Shown here one piece after another: positions 4,761-13,144 of a stretch of DNA of 13,589 bases. Numbering within the stretch: the first letter of the stretch is position 1; each line of letters opens with the position of its first letter. Below the pieces are notes generated by a model. The model did not search any database. It was not told the origin of the DNA and saw only the letters and a program-made list of their open reading frames with translations. The DNA is from Clostridia bacterium (GTDB lineage Bacteria > Bacillota > Clostridia > Oscillospirales > CAG-382), in assembly GCA_017613815.1 (NCBI GenBank), contig JAGADB010000036.1:1-13589 (forward strand). The letters are read 5' to 3'. Both the position numbers and the translations under genes were made by a program.

Positions 4761-6306
4761 TAAGCAGAAAAATCAAAAAAACGAAAATATGCAGGGCGAC
4801 GGCTCCATAACCACCAAAAAGGGCTTTTTTCAGTCTTTCCGGGGAAAAAAGAATAAAAGCGCCGAAAACGCGCGCGATAATTCTTCTCAAAAGAACGAAA
4901 AAAAGAATTTTAAGAACGAAAACCCGAAAAACAATAAAGACGGCGGCGCAAATACGGCAGTAAATCACGACGCGCCCGATAACCGCCGTAAGAATAAAAA
5001 CCGCAGCCGCCGCGGACACCATAATAAAGCCGTTAACGTAAATAACGCGGGCGGAAATGTAAACGGCGTTCAGAATAATTCAAGACAGCCCGAACTTCCG
5101 CAGGACAATAACCGCAATAACGGCAAAAAGAATAAAAACCATAATAATAACGGCAAAAAGCAGGAAAACAGAAAGCCTCAGGAAATGAAGGGGCTCTCGC
5201 CGCTTTCAAGGGATATGAAACTGTTTTCGGGCATAAGCAAGAGCGATATCGAAAGCTTCAGCGCTTCAAAAGCGGTCTCCGAGCCGACGCTCGAGGAAAA
5301 GTATAAAGACGCTTTGCCGCTCGCGGAACAAATCGCACTTGAAGAGGAAAAGAGAAAGAGAAAGCCGAAACCCGCGATAAAACGGGAAGAAACGGCTATT
5401 GATAACGAAAACAAAGACGGAACGAAAAACACGTACGAAATAATAGGCGTGCGCTTTCGCGAAGCGGGCAAAATATACTATTTCGACCCCAAGGGCAACG
5501 ACGTGCCGTTCGGCACGCCGGTAATAGTCGAGACGGCGCGCGGCAGCGAATACGGCTATACCGCGATATCCAACAGGATAGTTCCCGCCGAAAACGTCGT
5601 GCTTCCGCTTAAAGAGATAAAGAGAATAGCAACCCCCGCCGACACCGAAAAGTACCTTGCGAATAAGGCGCTCGAAAAGGAGACGGCAAAGATATTCAAC
5701 GAAAAGGTAAAGGCGCTGGGACTTAATATGGACCTCGTCTTTGTGGAATATACGTTTGACAACGCAAAACTGCTGTTCTATTTCACGTCCGAGACGAGAG
5801 TCGATTTCAGAGAGCTCGGAAAGGAGCTTGCCATGGTGTTCAGGACGAGAATTGAACTACGCCAGATAGGCGTAAGGGACGAAGCCAAAATCATAGGCGG
5901 CCTCGGCGCCTGCGGAAGAACCGTCTGCTGCAATACCTTCCTCGGAGACTTTGCGCAGGTTTCGATAAAGATGGCAAAGGACCAGGGACTTTCCCTTAAT
6001 TCCGCAAAAATATCGGGTACCTGCGGCAAACTTATGTGCTGTCTGCGTTACGAGAATAAAATATACGAGGAAGAACTGTCGCATACCCCGAAGGTGGGCG
6101 CGATAGTCGAGACGGCCGACGGCAGGGGCACGGTAAAGGAAGTAAGCGTGCTGAAAGGCAAGGTAAGGGTGCTGCTCGACAGCGCTCCCGACGCGCCTTT
6201 GAAGGAATATAACAGAGAAGACGTAATAACCGTCGGCTTCAATAAGAAAGCCGCGGAGGAAGAGAATATCGAAGAACTCCGCAGCCTTGAAGACTACGAG
6301 GAATAA
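4753..6306 (+). CDS. ricT: RicT-like PSP1 domain protein (YaaT family) with long N-terminal low-complexity extension
   Basis: In Bacillus, RicT forms the Fe-S-containing Y-complex with RicA and RicF. That complex works with RNase Y in mRNA processing and affects sporulation and competence. The PSP1 core begins near residue 228 (YEIIGVRFREAGKIYYF) and runs to about 490. Conserved cysteines are C387, C392 and C393 (CGRTVCC) and C424, C429 and C430 (CGKLMCC). Their spacing matches the cluster-ligand cysteines I recall for Bacillus RicT. Residues 1 to about 225 are extra compared with the roughly 275-residue Bacillus protein: an Asn/Lys/Arg-rich, probably disordered stretch (to about 145), then a charged helix-like part ending in KRKRKPKPAIKREE. 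The start at 4753 has GAAAGGA 12 nt upstream, slightly far, and overlaps a 13-codon ORF. The position after holB is the standard Bacillota order. truB follows 6 nt later. Confidence 0.9.
   Translation: MSNKQKNQKNENMQGDGSITTKKGFFQSFRGKKNKSAENARDNSSQKNEKKNFKNENPKNNKDGGANTAVNHDAPDNRRKNKNRSRRGHHNKAVNVNNAGGNVNGVQNNSRQPELPQDNNRNNGKKNKNHNNNGKKQENRKPQEMKGLSPLSRDMKLFSGISKSDIESFSASKAVSEPTLEEKYKDALPLAEQIALEEEKRKRKPKPAIKREETAIDNENKDGTKNTYEIIGVRFREAGKIYYFDPKGNDVPFGTPVIVETARGSEYGYTAISNRIVPAENVVLPLKEIKRIATPADTEKYLANKALEKETAKIFNEKVKALGLNMDLVFVEYTFDNAKLLFYFTSETRVDFRELGKELAMVFRTRIELRQIGVRDEAKIIGGLGACGRTVCCNTFLGDFAQVSIKMAKDQGLSLNSAKISGTCGKLMCCLRYENKIYEEELSHTPKVGAIVETADGRGTVKEVSVLKGKVRVLLDSAPDAPLKEYNREDVITVGFNKKAAEEENIEELRSLEDYEE
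5116..5160 (+). repeat. 15-bp direct repeat inside the ricT low-complexity region
   Basis: AATAACGGCAAAAAG occurs at 5116-5130 and 5146-5160, exactly 30 bp apart and in frame, encoding repeated NNGKK. It suggests that the extension grows by in-frame duplication. Confidence 0.8.
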
Positions 6307-6312
6307 CCTTTT

Positions 6313-7227
6313 ATGACGGGCATTCTTAACGTTTACAAACCGCAGGGAATGACCTCTCACGCGGTCGTGTCGAGAATAAGAAAATTTTATAACGTTCATC
6401 GCGTCGGACACTCGGGAACGCTCGACCCCATGGCGTGCGGAGTGCTGCCCGTGCTTTTGGGAAGCGCGACGAGCGTTCAGGAAATCATAACGGGGCACGA
6501 TAAAAAATACAGAGCCGGGATACTTTTCGGAAAGACGACGGACACCGGGGACGTAACGGGAAACACGCTGTCTGAAAGCACATTGAACTTCTCCGAAAAG
6601 GAGCTTGACGAAATTCTCTTGAAATTCACGGGCGAAATCGAACAGGTGCCGCCCATGTATTCCGCCATCAAGAAAGACGGCGTAAAACTGTATAAACTCG
6701 CAAGACGCGGCATCGAAGTCGAAAGGGAAGCAAGAAAGGTTAATATTTATTCGATTGAGCGTAAAACGCCGCTTTTTGATAATAAATGCGAAATCGAGGT
6801 TTCGTGCTCAAAGGGAACGTATATAAGAACGCTCGCCGGGGACGTGGGAAACGCGCTCGGCTGCGGCGCATGCCTTTATAGCCTTGAAAGAACGCAGTGC
6901 GGAAGATATAAGGCGGAAGACGCGGTAAAACTTGAATATCTGGAGGAACTTTACGTAAAAAACGACGTAAAATCCCTCGAAAACCTGCTCGAAAGCCCCG
7001 AAAACCTGTTTTTGGATAAAAGCGCCGTAAAACTTGAGGCGTTTTACGAAAGACTCGCCTTCAACGGCGCGGAAATATATATAAAAAAGGCGGGAATACC
7101 CGAAAAACTGTTTGAAAAAGACAGACTCTGCAGAATTTACAACGAAAAAAACCGCTTTCTTGCGGTGGGGGAATTACTTGATTTTCCCGACGGCAAGGCG
7201 GTTAAAATAAAATACAGACTGATGTGA
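6313..7227 (+). CDS. truB: tRNA pseudouridine(55) synthase TruB
   Basis: Converts uridine 55 in the T-loop of nearly all tRNAs to pseudouridine. The protein has 304 residues, the normal length. The N-terminus GILNVYKPQGMTSH is characteristic. The catalytic aspartate is D38 in HSGTLDPMACGVLP. Further family blocks are the KKYRAGILFGKTTDTGD segment, QVPPMYSAIKKDGVKLYKLAR, and SCSKGTYIRTLAGDVG. A C-terminal PUA-like part follows from about residue 230 (LAVGELLD near the end). GAGGAA, 9 nt before the ATG and inside the end of ricT, serves as ribosome binding site; the gap to ricT is 6 nt. TruB often sits with rbfA and ribF, but here it lies between ricT and glyA, so the local order is rearranged. 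The TGA stop precedes the glyA ATG by 20 nt. Confidence 0.96.
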   Translation: MTGILNVYKPQGMTSHAVVSRIRKFYNVHRVGHSGTLDPMACGVLPVLLGSATSVQEIITGHDKKYRAGILFGKTTDTGDVTGNTLSESTLNFSEKELDEILLKFTGEIEQVPPMYSAIKKDGVKLYKLARRGIEVEREARKVNIYSIERKTPLFDNKCEIEVSCSKGTYIRTLAGDVGNALGCGACLYSLERTQCGRYKAEDAVKLEYLEELYVKNDVKSLENLLESPENLFLDKSAVKLEAFYERLAFNGAEIYIKKAGIPEKLFEKDRLCRIYNEKNRFLAVGELLDFPDGKAVKIKYRLM

Positions 7228-7232
7228 AAAGA

Positions 7233-7237
7233 AAGGA
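7233..7237 (+). promoter_or_regulatory. Ribosome binding site deciding the glyA start
   Basis: AAGGA lies 10 nt before ATG 7248 and downstream of an in-frame GTG at 7224 that overlaps the truB stop. The GTG start would add eight lysine-rich residues (MKRKEEKA) not typical of the family, so 7248 is preferred. Confidence 0.65.
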
Positions 7238-7247
7238 AGAAAAAGCA

Positions 7248-8489
7248 ATGGTAAAAGAAACAATGGAATTCTTGAAGAATTTTGATCCGGAAGTTGCAAA
7301 GTCGATAGAACTTGAGTTTGAAAGACAGTCAAGAAATATCGAACTCATCGCAAGCGAGAATATCGTGTCGGAAGCGGTTCTTGCGGCGGCGGGGACGGTG
7401 CTTACGAATAAATATGCCGAAGGATATCCGTCGAAACGCTATTACGGCGGATGCGAATACGTCGATATAACCGAGGAAATCGCAAGAAAACGCGCCTGCG
7501 AGCTTTTCGGAGCCGAGCACGCAAACGTGCAGCCGCACTCCGGCGCAAACGCGAATTTTGCGGTGTATAACGCCTTCTGTAAGCCGGGCGACACCGTAAT
7601 GGGAATGAGCCTTGCACACGGAGGACATCTGACGCACGGAAGCCCCGTCAACGTGTCGGGAATGTATTTCAATATCGTTTCTTACGGCGTAAACGACGAC
7701 GGATTTATTGATTACGATAAAATGGAGAGCCTTGCGAAAGAGACAAAGCCGAAAATGATAATCGCCGGCGCAAGCGCATATCCGAGAATAATAGATTTTG
7801 AAAGATTTGCAAACGTTGCAAAACAGGTCGGCGCAATATTTATGGTTGATATGGCGCATATCGCGGGACTCGTCGCGGCAGGCTTCCACCCCAACCCCGT
7901 GCCGTACGCCGACGTCGTAACGACAACGACGCATAAGACCTTAAGGGGCCCCAGAGGCGGCATGATACTCTGTAAAGAGGAGTACGCAAAACAGATAGAC
8001 AAAGCGATATTCCCGGGCACGCAGGGCGGTCCGCTCATGCATATAATTGCCGCAAAGGCGGTTGCACTCGGAGAGGCATTGAAACCCGAATTCAAAGAAT
8101 ATATTTCTCAGGTCGTTAAAAACTCAAAGGCGTTTGCAAACGCACTTATAAATAACGGCTTTGATATCGTGTCGGGCGGCACCGATAACCACCTCGCGCT
8201 CATCGATTTGAGAAGCAATAATATAACGGGCAAGGAATTTGAAAAGCGCCTGGACAGCGTTCGTATAACCGTAAATAAAAACGCAATCCCCAACGACCCC
8301 GAAACGCCGTTCGTAACGAGCGGAATAAGGGTAGGCACGCCCGCGACGACGTCGAGAGGCTTTAAAGAAGAGGACTACGAAAAAATAGCGGCTCTTATGA
8401 AGCTTACCGTAACGGATATCGAGACAAAGGCGGACTATATAAGGGACGAAGTGGGTAAACTCTGCGAAAAGCACCCCGTTTACAGATGA
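7248..8489 (+). CDS. glyA: Serine hydroxymethyltransferase
   Basis: A PLP enzyme interconverting serine plus tetrahydrofolate with glycine plus 5,10-methylene-tetrahydrofolate, the main source of one-carbon units for purine, thymidylate and methionine synthesis. The protein has 413 residues, the bacterial norm. Recognisable blocks are RQSRNIELIASENIVSEAV, the TNKYAEGYPSKRYYGGCE block, the NVQPHSGANAN block, VDMAHIAGLVAAG, and the PLP-lysine motif TTTTHKTLRGPRGG with K230 as the Schiff-base lysine. The TSGIRVGTPATTSRGF segment near the C-terminus is also typical. ATG 7248 is chosen over the in-frame GTG 7224 from the ribosome binding site and N-terminal conservation; ATG 7263 is a third but weaker option. 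maf starts 1 nt after the stop, so the two are almost certainly co-translated. Confidence 0.97.
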   Translation: MVKETMEFLKNFDPEVAKSIELEFERQSRNIELIASENIVSEAVLAAAGTVLTNKYAEGYPSKRYYGGCEYVDITEEIARKRACELFGAEHANVQPHSGANANFAVYNAFCKPGDTVMGMSLAHGGHLTHGSPVNVSGMYFNIVSYGVNDDGFIDYDKMESLAKETKPKMIIAGASAYPRIIDFERFANVAKQVGAIFMVDMAHIAGLVAAGFHPNPVPYADVVTTTTHKTLRGPRGGMILCKEEYAKQIDKAIFPGTQGGPLMHIIAAKAVALGEALKPEFKEYISQVVKNSKAFANALINNGFDIVSGGTDNHLALIDLRSNNITGKEFEKRLDSVRITVNKNAIPNDPETPFVTSGIRVGTPATTSRGFKEEDYEKIAALMKLTVTDIETKADYIRDEVGKLCEKHPVYR

Positions 8490-8490
8490 T

Positions 8491-9087
8491 ATGAGGATAA
8501 TACTTGCGTCAAAATCTCCGAGAAGAAAAGAGATACTTGAAAAACTCGGACTGAATTTTGAAATATCGGTTTCCGACGCAAACGAGGACGTCGGTGAAAT
8601 GCCGCCCGAAAGGGCGGTTGAGGAAATCTCGAAAAGAAAGGCGGAAGCCGTGCTTGAAAAGGGCGGAAAGGAAGACGCGCTGATTATCGCCGCCGATACC
8701 GTTGTAAGCATTGACGGAAAGACGCTCGGAAAGCCGAAAGACGAAAAAGAAGCGAAAGAGATGTTAAAAACTCTTTCGGGAAACACGCATACCGTTTTTA
8801 CGGGCTTTGCGGTCTGCTTCGGCGGTAAAATGCGAACGGGACACGAGGCGACAAAGGTGAAGTTCAAGGTACTTTCCGACCAAGAGATTGAAAACTACGT
8901 AAATTCGGGAGAACCGATGGATAAGGCGGGCGCCTACGGCATACAGGGAAAGGCGATAGTGTTTGTAGAGAGCATAAACGGCGACTTTTTCAACGTAGTG
9001 GGACTGCCGGTTTTCAAAATATATGAAACTGTAAAGAATGAATTCGGTATAGATCTTTTATATGCGGGAGGAGAAGAAAATGTATAA
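8491..9087 (+). CDS. maf: Maf family nucleotide pyrophosphatase
   Basis: Maf proteins hydrolyse dTTP, UTP and modified nucleotides to monophosphates, and overexpression in Bacillus blocks septation. The protein has 198 residues, the family norm. The N-terminal phosphate-binding motif ASKSPRRKEIL (residues 6-16) is intact. So are AADTVV with the catalytic-type D69, the GKPKD segment, TGFAV, and the KAGAYGIQGKA block that ends with NGDFFNVVGLP. The ATG lies 1 nt after the glyA stop and has no strong Shine-Dalgarno sequence of its own, so it probably depends on coupling from glyA. The last 8 bases overlap the start of the following ligase gene. Substrate preference (dTTP/UTP versus 7-methyl-GTP branch) cannot be fixed by reading alone. 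Confidence 0.94.
   Translation: MRIILASKSPRRKEILEKLGLNFEISVSDANEDVGEMPPERAVEEISKRKAEAVLEKGGKEDALIIAADTVVSIDGKTLGKPKDEKEAKEMLKTLSGNTHTVFTGFAVCFGGKMRTGHEATKVKFKVLSDQEIENYVNSGEPMDKAGAYGIQGKAIVFVESINGDFFNVVGLPVFKIYETVKNEFGIDLLYAGGEENV
9066..9073 (+). promoter_or_regulatory. Strong ribosome binding site deciding the ligase start
   Basis: GGGAGGAG lies 6 nt before ATG 9080. The in-frame ATG at 9062 lies upstream of this site and would translate through it, so 9080 is the better start. Confidence 0.8.
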
Positions 9088-10774
9088 GAATTACAAGAAA
9101 AACTACGCTTACAACGAGGTATCGTCATTCGACGATTTCAAACAGGTCCTCGAGGACTCGATAAAAATATGCGAGGGAAGACCGGCGTTCAAATATAAAA
9201 AGGGACAGGAAATCGTAAGCGTAAGCTACGAGGAGTTCTATAACGACACGAAGGCGCTCGGAAGCGCGCTTGCAAAGCTCGGAAGCGCGGATAAGCACGT
9301 CGCGGTAGTGGGCCCCAACAGCTATAAGTGGCTCACCGTGTTTCTGACGATGTTGAACGCCGAAGGCGTGTTCGTTCCGATAGATAAGGAGCTTCCTTTC
9401 GAGGAGATAATGAGACTCGTCAACGACAGCGACGCCGAAATGTTCTTCTTTGCGGAATTTTATGCCGAAAACGTTGAGAAAAATAAGGAAAATATGCCGA
9501 AAGTAAAGAAATTCGTAAACCTCGACGCAAAGGAGGATAACGAAAGCGGAACGCTTTCGTACGATAAACTCATGGAAGAGGGAAAAGCGCTTATAGAAAG
9601 CGGCTATACCGGATATACCGATATGAAGCCGATGTACGAGGAACTCAAAATGCTCGTATATACGTCGGGAACGACGGGACAGCCCAAAGGCGTAATGCTG
9701 TCCCTTAAAAACATAGTAAACTGCGTGTACCACGGACTGCGTGTCTCCACCGTTTACGACGTGTGCCTGTCGGTGCTCCCGTACCACCATACGTACGAAT
9801 CGGTCTGCGGCATACTCGTGTCGCTTAAAAAGGCGGCGACGATATGCATAAACGAAAACCTGAGAACCGTTGCCGCAAACTTAAAACTTTATAAGCCGAA
9901 ATATATCATGCTCGTGCCGCTGTTTCTGGAATCTTTCTATAAAAAAATCTGGGCGAACGCCGAGGATACCGGCAAAGCGGGAACGCTTAAAAAGATGATT
10001 GCCGTCAGCAACGCGCTGCTTAAAACGGGCGTGGATATGAGGCCGGTGTTCTTCAAAAAGATAAGAGAAGTGTTCGGCGGCGACCTTGTGAAAATTGTGT
10101 GCGGCGGCGCGCCGTTAAGACAGGAGCTCGGAGAATTCTTCGAGTCCGTCGGCGTTTACGTGTGCAACGGCTACGGTATAACCGAATGCTCGCCGCTTAT
10201 AGCCGCAAACAGAGACTATTACTATAATTTCGCGTCTGTCGGAAACCAGCTTCCCTGCCTTGAACTCAAGATTTACGAGCCCAACGCCGACGGAGAGGGC
10301 GAAATCTGCGTAAGAGGAAATACCGTAATGCTCGGCTACTATAAGAGGCCCGATCTCACAAAAGAGGTCATCGAGGAAAACGGCTGGTTCCATACCGGCG
10401 ACTTCGGAAAGATAGGCGAAGACGGCAGAGTCTACATAACGGGAAGAAAGAAGAATATGATAGTCCTGAAGAACGGAAAGAATATCTATCCCGAAGAGGT
10501 AGAGGACTCGCTTCAGTCGAATAAGGAAATCGAGGAAATCATCGTTTCGGCGATAAAGGGCGAGGACGGAGAGGAAATAAGACTTTCCGCCGAGATTTAC
10601 CCGTCGCCGGATATGATAGAAAAGATGAGCGACGACGAGCTTTACGACGCGATAAAGAAGGTAGTCGAAGCGTCGAACGATAAGCTCCCGCTGTATAAGA
10701 GAATAACCAAAGTCGTGATAAGAAAGACGCCGTTTGAAAAGACGACCTCCGGCAAGATAAAGAGAAAGTATTGA
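9080..10774 (+). CDS. AMP-forming acyl-CoA ligase (long-chain fatty acid-CoA ligase type)
   Basis: An ANL-superfamily adenylating enzyme that activates a carboxylic acid with ATP and transfers it to CoA (or another thiol). The protein has 564 residues from the chosen start. The adenylation P-loop is YTSGTTGQPKGVM at residues 194-206. NGYGITECSP (from about 363) is the aromatic YGxTE motif. GWFHTGDFG (435-443) carries the ATP-ribose aspartate D441. GRKKNMIVLKNGKNIYPEEVE (from 455) is the hinge and CoA-conformation region. The C-terminal catalytic lysine is K559 in TSGKIKRKY. There is no signal peptide or clear membrane segment. The closest resemblance is to long-chain acyl-CoA synthetases; an acyl-ACP synthetase or another acyl chain is possible. 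No acyltransferase or carrier protein is nearby to indicate the product. The 8-nt overlap with maf implies coupled translation. A strong stem-loop follows the stop. Confidence 0.9.
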   Translation: MYKNYKKNYAYNEVSSFDDFKQVLEDSIKICEGRPAFKYKKGQEIVSVSYEEFYNDTKALGSALAKLGSADKHVAVVGPNSYKWLTVFLTMLNAEGVFVPIDKELPFEEIMRLVNDSDAEMFFFAEFYAENVEKNKENMPKVKKFVNLDAKEDNESGTLSYDKLMEEGKALIESGYTGYTDMKPMYEELKMLVYTSGTTGQPKGVMLSLKNIVNCVYHGLRVSTVYDVCLSVLPYHHTYESVCGILVSLKKAATICINENLRTVAANLKLYKPKYIMLVPLFLESFYKKIWANAEDTGKAGTLKKMIAVSNALLKTGVDMRPVFFKKIREVFGGDLVKIVCGGAPLRQELGEFFESVGVYVCNGYGITECSPLIAANRDYYYNFASVGNQLPCLELKIYEPNADGEGEICVRGNTVMLGYYKRPDLTKEVIEENGWFHTGDFGKIGEDGRVYITGRKKNMIVLKNGKNIYPEEVEDSLQSNKEIEEIIVSAIKGEDGEEIRLSAEIYPSPDMIEKMSDDELYDAIKKVVEASNDKLPLYKRITKVVIRKTPFEKTTSGKIKRKY

Positions 10775-10783
10775 TAAATAAAA

Positions 10784-10820
10784 CGGTGCACCTTTCCGCT
10801 TTTCCGGAAAGGTGCATTGT
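10784..10820. terminator. Strong stem-loop between the ligase and recD2, atypical terminator
   Basis: A perfect 12-bp stem (TGCACCTTTCCG at 10787-10798 with its complement at 10805-10816) closes a 6-nt loop. Outer G-U and standard pairs extend it to about 16 bp. On the + strand no U-tract follows (TTGTGCTTAAAA), so it is a poor intrinsic terminator in that direction and may instead protect the mRNA 3' end. On the - strand the stem is followed by TTTTATTT, a better terminator tail, although no - strand gene lies nearby to use it. Confidence 0.55.
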
Positions 10821-10847
10821 GCTTAAAATTGAAAAAACGGAGAAAAA

Positions 10848-13082
10848 ATGCCTGAAAACACCGAAAACGAAAACAGACAAACCATAACGGGAACGGTTGA
10901 GGAAATAGTATTTCAGAACCCCGATAACGGCTACGTTATATGCGTTATAGAAAACGGCGGGGAATTTGCGACCGTAACGGGAACGATTCCCGGGATAAAC
11001 GAGGGAGAAATGATAAAAGCCGTAGGAAAGTGGGTAAACCACCCGACCTACGGCAGACAGTTCTGCGTCGAGGAGTATAGCAGAGACCTCCCCGAAATGA
11101 CTCCCGCGATACTCGCATACCTTTCCTCCGGCGCGGTAAGGGGAATAGGCCCCGTTACCGCAAAGAGAATAGTCGATATGTACGGCGAGAATACGTTAAG
11201 CGTAATCGACGAACATCCCGAATGGCTCTCCGACGTAAAGGGCATAACCCCGAAAAAAGCGGCGGAAATCGCAAAGAGCTTCAAAAATCAGTTCGGAATG
11301 CGGCAGGTCATGCTCTATTTTCAGGGACTGCTCTCTCCGAAACTCGCGCTGAAAGTATATAAACGCTGGGGCAGCGTCGCAATCGACCTGCTCAGGGATA
11401 ATCCGTATCTGCTCTGCGACGAAATCGACGGCGTTAGTTTTGACAAAGCCGACGCGATAGCAAAGGGCATGGGAATAGATAAAGAGGACGAGGAGCGTAT
11501 TATGGCGGGTATAAAATACCTGCTCTACCTCGAACTCAACAGAAGCGGCAACTGCTACCTTCCGCTTGAAGAGCTCGTAAAAAGGGCGTCGGAGATGCTC
11601 GAAACCGACTCTGAACTCGTAAAGGAAGGCGTCGTAACGCTCTCCCACAGAACCGAGATAATCGCGGTAAAATACGGAAACACCACCGCGGTTTACCTCG
11701 AAAATATATACAGGGCGGAAAAGTATTGCGCCGAAAAACTCAAAATCCTCTGCGACACAAAGATAAATATCCCGCTGTCGGATGCCGAAAAGGAAATCGA
11801 AAAGTCGGAAAAAAAGAGCGGCATAACCCTGCAGGGACTGCAGGTCGACGCGGTGAAATCCGCGGTAGAAGAAGGCGTTATGATAGTAACCGGCTGCCCC
11901 GGAACCGGCAAAACCACAGTCATACGGACGATAATAGACCTGTTCGGAAGACTTGATATCTCCGTCTGCCTTGCGGCGCCCACGGGCAGAGCCGCAAAGC
12001 GCATGACAGAGTCGTCGGGACTTTATGCAAAGACGATACACAGACTTCTTGAGAGCGAATATACCTCCGACGACAGAATAGAATTCCAGAGAAACGAGGA
12101 TAATCCGCTCGACTTCGGCGCCGTCATAGTCGACGAGGCGTCTATGATAGATATTTTTCTGTTTACGGCGCTGCTGAAAGCGCTTAAACCCGGCACAAGA
12201 CTCATTTTAATAGGCGACGTCGACCAGCTTCCGCCGGTGGGCGCGGGGGACGTTTTCGGCGACTTAATAAAGAGCGGAAGCTTTACGACCGTGCGGCTCA
12301 AAGAGATATTCCGGCAGAGTAAGGACAGCCTTATAATTTCGAGCGCGCATATGATAAACGAAGGAGAAATGCCGCCGATAGACAATAAGGGAAACGACTT
12401 CTTCTTTATGCCGAGAAAGAGCGGTGCCGAGCTTCGGGAGCTCGTAATGGAACTGTGTAAAGAGCGGCTTCCGAAGGCGTACGGCTACGACTCGCTGTCC
12501 GAAATACAGGTGGTCTGCCCGTCGAGAAAGGGAGAGGCGGGCACCAATGCGCTCAACGCCGCAATGAGAGAGCTTTTCAACCCGAAAGAGTTCGGCAAAA
12601 AAGAGTTTGTTACCAATAACGGCGTGTTCCGCGAGGGCGATAAAATTATGCAGATCCGCAATAACTACGATACCGAGTGGGAAACGCCGGACGGAAGGCG
12701 CGGAAACGGCGTATTCAACGGGGATATCGGGTTTATCGAAAGGATAGATGAAGAGAGCGAAACCGTCGAGTACGTCTTCGACGACGAAAGGCGCGCAGCC
12801 TGCGATATAAGCTCGTTTGAGGATATCGAGCACGCCTACGCGATAACCGTGCATAAGAGCCAGGGAAGCGAGTACAAAGCCGTCGTAATCCCGCTTTTCG
12901 ACTGCCCGAGAGGGCTCATGACGCGGAATATGATTTATACCGCGGTAACAAGGGCGCAAAATCTCGTGATTATCGTCGGAAAAGCCGAAATTCTCGCGGA
13001 AATGATTAAAAACAACGTGAGAATGAACAAATTTACAGGACTTTTCCATATGCTGAAAAGCGACGCTCAGGGCAAGGAATAA
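10848..13082 (+). CDS. recD2: RecD2-type ATP-dependent DNA helicase (RecD/TraA family)
   Basis: A 5'-to-3' superfamily 1B helicase of the RecD2 type, found in bacteria independently of RecBCD and linked to replication-fork maintenance and DNA repair. The protein has 744 residues, the family norm. The N-terminal OB-like part (about 1-85) has TGTVEEIVFQNPDNGYVI. Helix-hairpin-helix segments follow (SSGAVRGIGPVTAKRI near 92-107, DVKGITPKKAAEIAK near 125-140). The motor has Walker A GCPGTGKTT (349-357), APTGRAAKRM, Walker B VDEASM (D429 and E430), GDVDQLPPVGAGDV, FRQ, AITVHKSQGSEY (665-676) and YTAVTRAQ near the end. CGGAG 5 nt before the ATG is the ribosome binding site. The gene is set off from the upstream operon by a 73-nt gap with a stem-loop; I see no clear promoter of its own. 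It ends in front of a bidirectional terminator. Confidence 0.95.
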   Translation: MPENTENENRQTITGTVEEIVFQNPDNGYVICVIENGGEFATVTGTIPGINEGEMIKAVGKWVNHPTYGRQFCVEEYSRDLPEMTPAILAYLSSGAVRGIGPVTAKRIVDMYGENTLSVIDEHPEWLSDVKGITPKKAAEIAKSFKNQFGMRQVMLYFQGLLSPKLALKVYKRWGSVAIDLLRDNPYLLCDEIDGVSFDKADAIAKGMGIDKEDEERIMAGIKYLLYLELNRSGNCYLPLEELVKRASEMLETDSELVKEGVVTLSHRTEIIAVKYGNTTAVYLENIYRAEKYCAEKLKILCDTKINIPLSDAEKEIEKSEKKSGITLQGLQVDAVKSAVEEGVMIVTGCPGTGKTTVIRTIIDLFGRLDISVCLAAPTGRAAKRMTESSGLYAKTIHRLLESEYTSDDRIEFQRNEDNPLDFGAVIVDEASMIDIFLFTALLKALKPGTRLILIGDVDQLPPVGAGDVFGDLIKSGSFTTVRLKEIFRQSKDSLIISSAHMINEGEMPPIDNKGNDFFFMPRKSGAELRELVMELCKERLPKAYGYDSLSEIQVVCPSRKGEAGTNALNAAMRELFNPKEFGKKEFVTNNGVFREGDKIMQIRNNYDTEWETPDGRRGNGVFNGDIGFIERIDEESETVEYVFDDERRAACDISSFEDIEHAYAITVHKSQGSEYKAVVIPLFDCPRGLMTRNMIYTAVTRAQNLVIIVGKAEILAEMIKNNVRMNKFTGLFHMLKSDAQGKE

Positions 13083-13107
13083 ACGGAAAGTTCAAAATCA
13101 AGAAAAA

Positions 13108-13140
13108 AGCCGATTTTCGTACGAAAATCGGCTCATTTTT
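13108..13140. terminator. Bidirectional intrinsic terminator between convergent genes
   Basis: The arms AGCCGATTTTCGT (13108-13120) and ACGAAAATCGGCT (13121-13133) form a perfect 26-bp palindrome. Allowing a GTAC loop leaves an 11-bp stem. On + it is followed by CATTTTTG after recD2, and on - by TTTTTTCTTG after the small convergent gene, whose stop is only 11 nt away. The - strand direction is the more classical terminator. Confidence 0.9.
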
Positions 13141-13144
13141 GCGT

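Noticed and set aside
4732..4763. Possible promoter (TTGAAA ... TAATAA) at the ricT start
   Set aside because: The spacer is about 20 bp, the -10 is poor, and the -10 would fall inside the coding sequence.
7224..7247. GTG 7224 as the glyA start
   Set aside because: It would add a lysine-rich stub and place the start before the ribosome binding site at 7233-7237.
9062..9079. ATG 9062 as the ligase start
   Set aside because: The strong GGGAGGAG lies downstream of it and is properly spaced for ATG 9080.
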